Source: Adiantum capillus-veneris (taxonomy: Eukaryota; Streptophyta; Polypodiopsida; Polypodiales; Pteridaceae). Taken from it: a stretch of 64,000 nucleotides of DNA. Numbering within the stretch: the stretch's first letter is position 1; every line of letters starts with the position of its first letter. Both the position numbers and the translations under genes were made by a program. Of the stretch, positions 62,942-64,000 are shown piece after piece. The notes beneath the pieces are model-generated. The model worked only from the letters and a program-made list of their open reading frames with translations, did no database searches and was not told where the DNA came from. The DNA lies in NCBI GenBank assembly GCA_014529385.2, contig CM043957.1:83053881-83117880 (forward strand), in the 5' to 3' direction.

Positions 62942-64000
62942 AGAGGATCTGTGTTGGGAGAGAAGGTTAATGATATATTAGATGCCCTCTTGAAAGCCTA
63001 TGATGTGATGCTCAAAAACAACCAAACCCAAGAACACAGGTGGATGACATATCCCTATGCGGAACTAGAATAGCAATGGTTTGAAATGTGCCATAAAATG
63101 ATTCAAATAGCCCAAGCTTTATTAGAACCACCAATTGCAAAACCTAAGGATGTGATCCGTGTCATGCCTACACAAGTAATCCCACAGGTGGATGACATAT
63201 CCCTATGCGGAACTAGAATAGCAATGGTTTGAAATGTGCCATAAAATGATTCAAATAGCCCAAGCTTTATTAGAACCACCAGTTGCAAAACCTGAGGATG
63301 TGATCCGTGTCATGCCTACACAAGTAATCCCACCAAACCAGGAACTAAAAGAGCCTGATTCTAGTCATGAGCACAGACCAAACCTCAAAGACCCAGCATT
63401 AGAACCAAGGATAGTACTGAATACCACGGATAACTCTTCCGAGGGATTTCACTAAGCTATACCTGAGGATTGTAAAGAGATAGATGATCTTGACAAATTG
63501 TGGAAACAAGTCAGAGAGGCCACTGAAGCCCATGACCTAAGAAGACGAGTAGACCAGACTAGTGATGAACGAGGAGTGTTTCTACCACCAATAGAGGAAT
63601 TTGAGACTGGATCTCAAATGAATCTAGATGTGCAATCGTATTGGGGCGACAAAGGATCTGTACAATCTATGGATAGTCAACCCCATTTGCTAAGAACACT
63701 ACCGTCCTACATGGGAGAGTACGAGACCAAGTCAGATGTGGTTGCAGTCCCATCACAGAGACTGTCTCCCAACAAGGCCATCGATTCAAAGGGGCTAGTA
63801 GATATTCTATCTACCCCAGTCACCTGTACAATAATGTTAGCCGAGTTGCTCAAAATAAGACCAAACATGTGGGCTAATGTGGGTAAATGTCTAGAGAAAT
63901 TTGGTGTAAAAACCCCAATGACTCAAATCGAGGAAAGCATCAAAGAGCTTGAAATGCCTCAACTAAATACTAGGCCAGTGCCATTAAACAAGGTAGGCGA
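62942..64000 (+). pseudogene. Outer element Gag-Pol linker, open to the window edge
   Basis: Reads on after the TAA as VNDILDALLKAYDVML, with a stop at 63,070; a 148-bp tandem duplication (63,039-63,186 and 63,187-63,334) then shifts the frame by one. The shifted frame runs 63,234-63,455, stops once (TAA), then stays open to 64,000 with LDKLWKQVREATEAHD and TCTIMLAELLKIRPNMWANV, EKFGVKTPMTQIEESI, a segment usually found just before the protease in gypsy elements. Protease, RT and integrase should follow beyond the edge. Confidence 0.65.
63039..63334. repeat. 148-bp tandem duplication in the Gag-Pol linker
   Basis: GGTGGATGACATATCCCTAT starts at 63,039 and 63,187; only two differences seen (AATTGC/AGTTGC and CTAAGG/CTGAGG). 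148 is not a multiple of three, so the second unit is read in a new frame. Confidence 0.95.

Larger units (their letters stand above)
45754..64000 (+). mobile_element. Outer Ty3/gypsy element with tRNA-Asp PBS (runs off the right edge)
   Basis: 5' LTR 45,754-46,698, PBS for tRNA-Asp, a leader of about 3.3 kb with a palindrome array, split by the 10.7-kb inner element, then gag from 60,712 and gag-pol linker to the edge. The tRNA-Asp PBS and absence of an iMet PBS point to a non-chromovirus (Athila/Tat-like) lineage; this is inference, since RT and integrase lie outside. It inserted into the copia RT fragment; the presumed duplicated bases CATGG (45,749-45,753) cannot be confirmed without the right end. 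Confidence 0.8.

Overview
The window is plant nuclear DNA made almost entirely of nested retrotransposons. The evidence is the element types: plant chromodomain Ty3/gypsy elements, Ty1/copia pieces, plant L1-type LINEs with a C-terminal zf-RVT domain, and primer-binding sites for plant tRNA-iMet and tRNA-Asp. Long AC/CT microsatellites also occur. I found no rRNA, CRISPR array or convincing host gene. The organism is a TE-rich land plant; the sequence does not let me name it further.

Layout. 1-1,923 is a repeat I call family A (copy 1), a long LTR-like unit. 1,924-5,301 is the 3' end of a gypsy element (family G1, copy a). 5,302-13,738 is a 5'-truncated LINE (LINE A) on the + strand. Two insertions interrupt it: a copia element (8,254-12,106, target duplication CCTGC) whose body is inverted relative to its own LTRs, and a copia-type solo LTR (12,545-13,375, TGCAT). 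14,331-21,945 is G1 copy b on the - strand (CAACA). 22,340-23,110 is the 3' part of a second LINE (LINE B, - strand). 23,111-32,420 is G1 copy c (+), whose 3' LTR carries a 473-bp TIR element and a second solo LTR. 32,421-38,571 is G1 copy d (-), joined tail-to-tail with c. 38,572-39,980 is the 5' part of a LINE that may be LINE B. 40,169-42,474 is a gag-only retroelement body ending in a 20-base G run, followed by family A copy 2 (42,475 to about 45,126) and a copia RT fragment.

From 45,754 to the right edge lies a large gypsy element with a tRNA-Asp PBS ("outer element"). Its leader contains a dispersed array of 24-bp perfect or near-perfect palindromes, and its gag is broken by frameshifts. 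A 10.7-kb chromodomain gypsy element (47,802-58,499, target duplication AGTCC) sits inside that leader. It is young: its 2.8-kb LTRs differ at roughly twenty bases that I could count. Gag-pol is one reading frame interrupted only by five stop codons, each explainable by a single C-to-T change.

Two things look undescribed. (1) The young element has an extra reading frame between PBS and gag. It has no ATG at its open 5' end but directly follows a good 3' splice site, and it joins in phase to a Kozak-like ATG exon inside the LTR that ends at a GT donor. Two AATAAA signals and a second PBS-like motif follow. (2) The outer element's palindrome array can be read as hairpins with a self-complementary CGCG loop, placed between PBS and gag where retroviruses carry dimerisation and packaging signals. 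Both functions are inferences from sequence alone.
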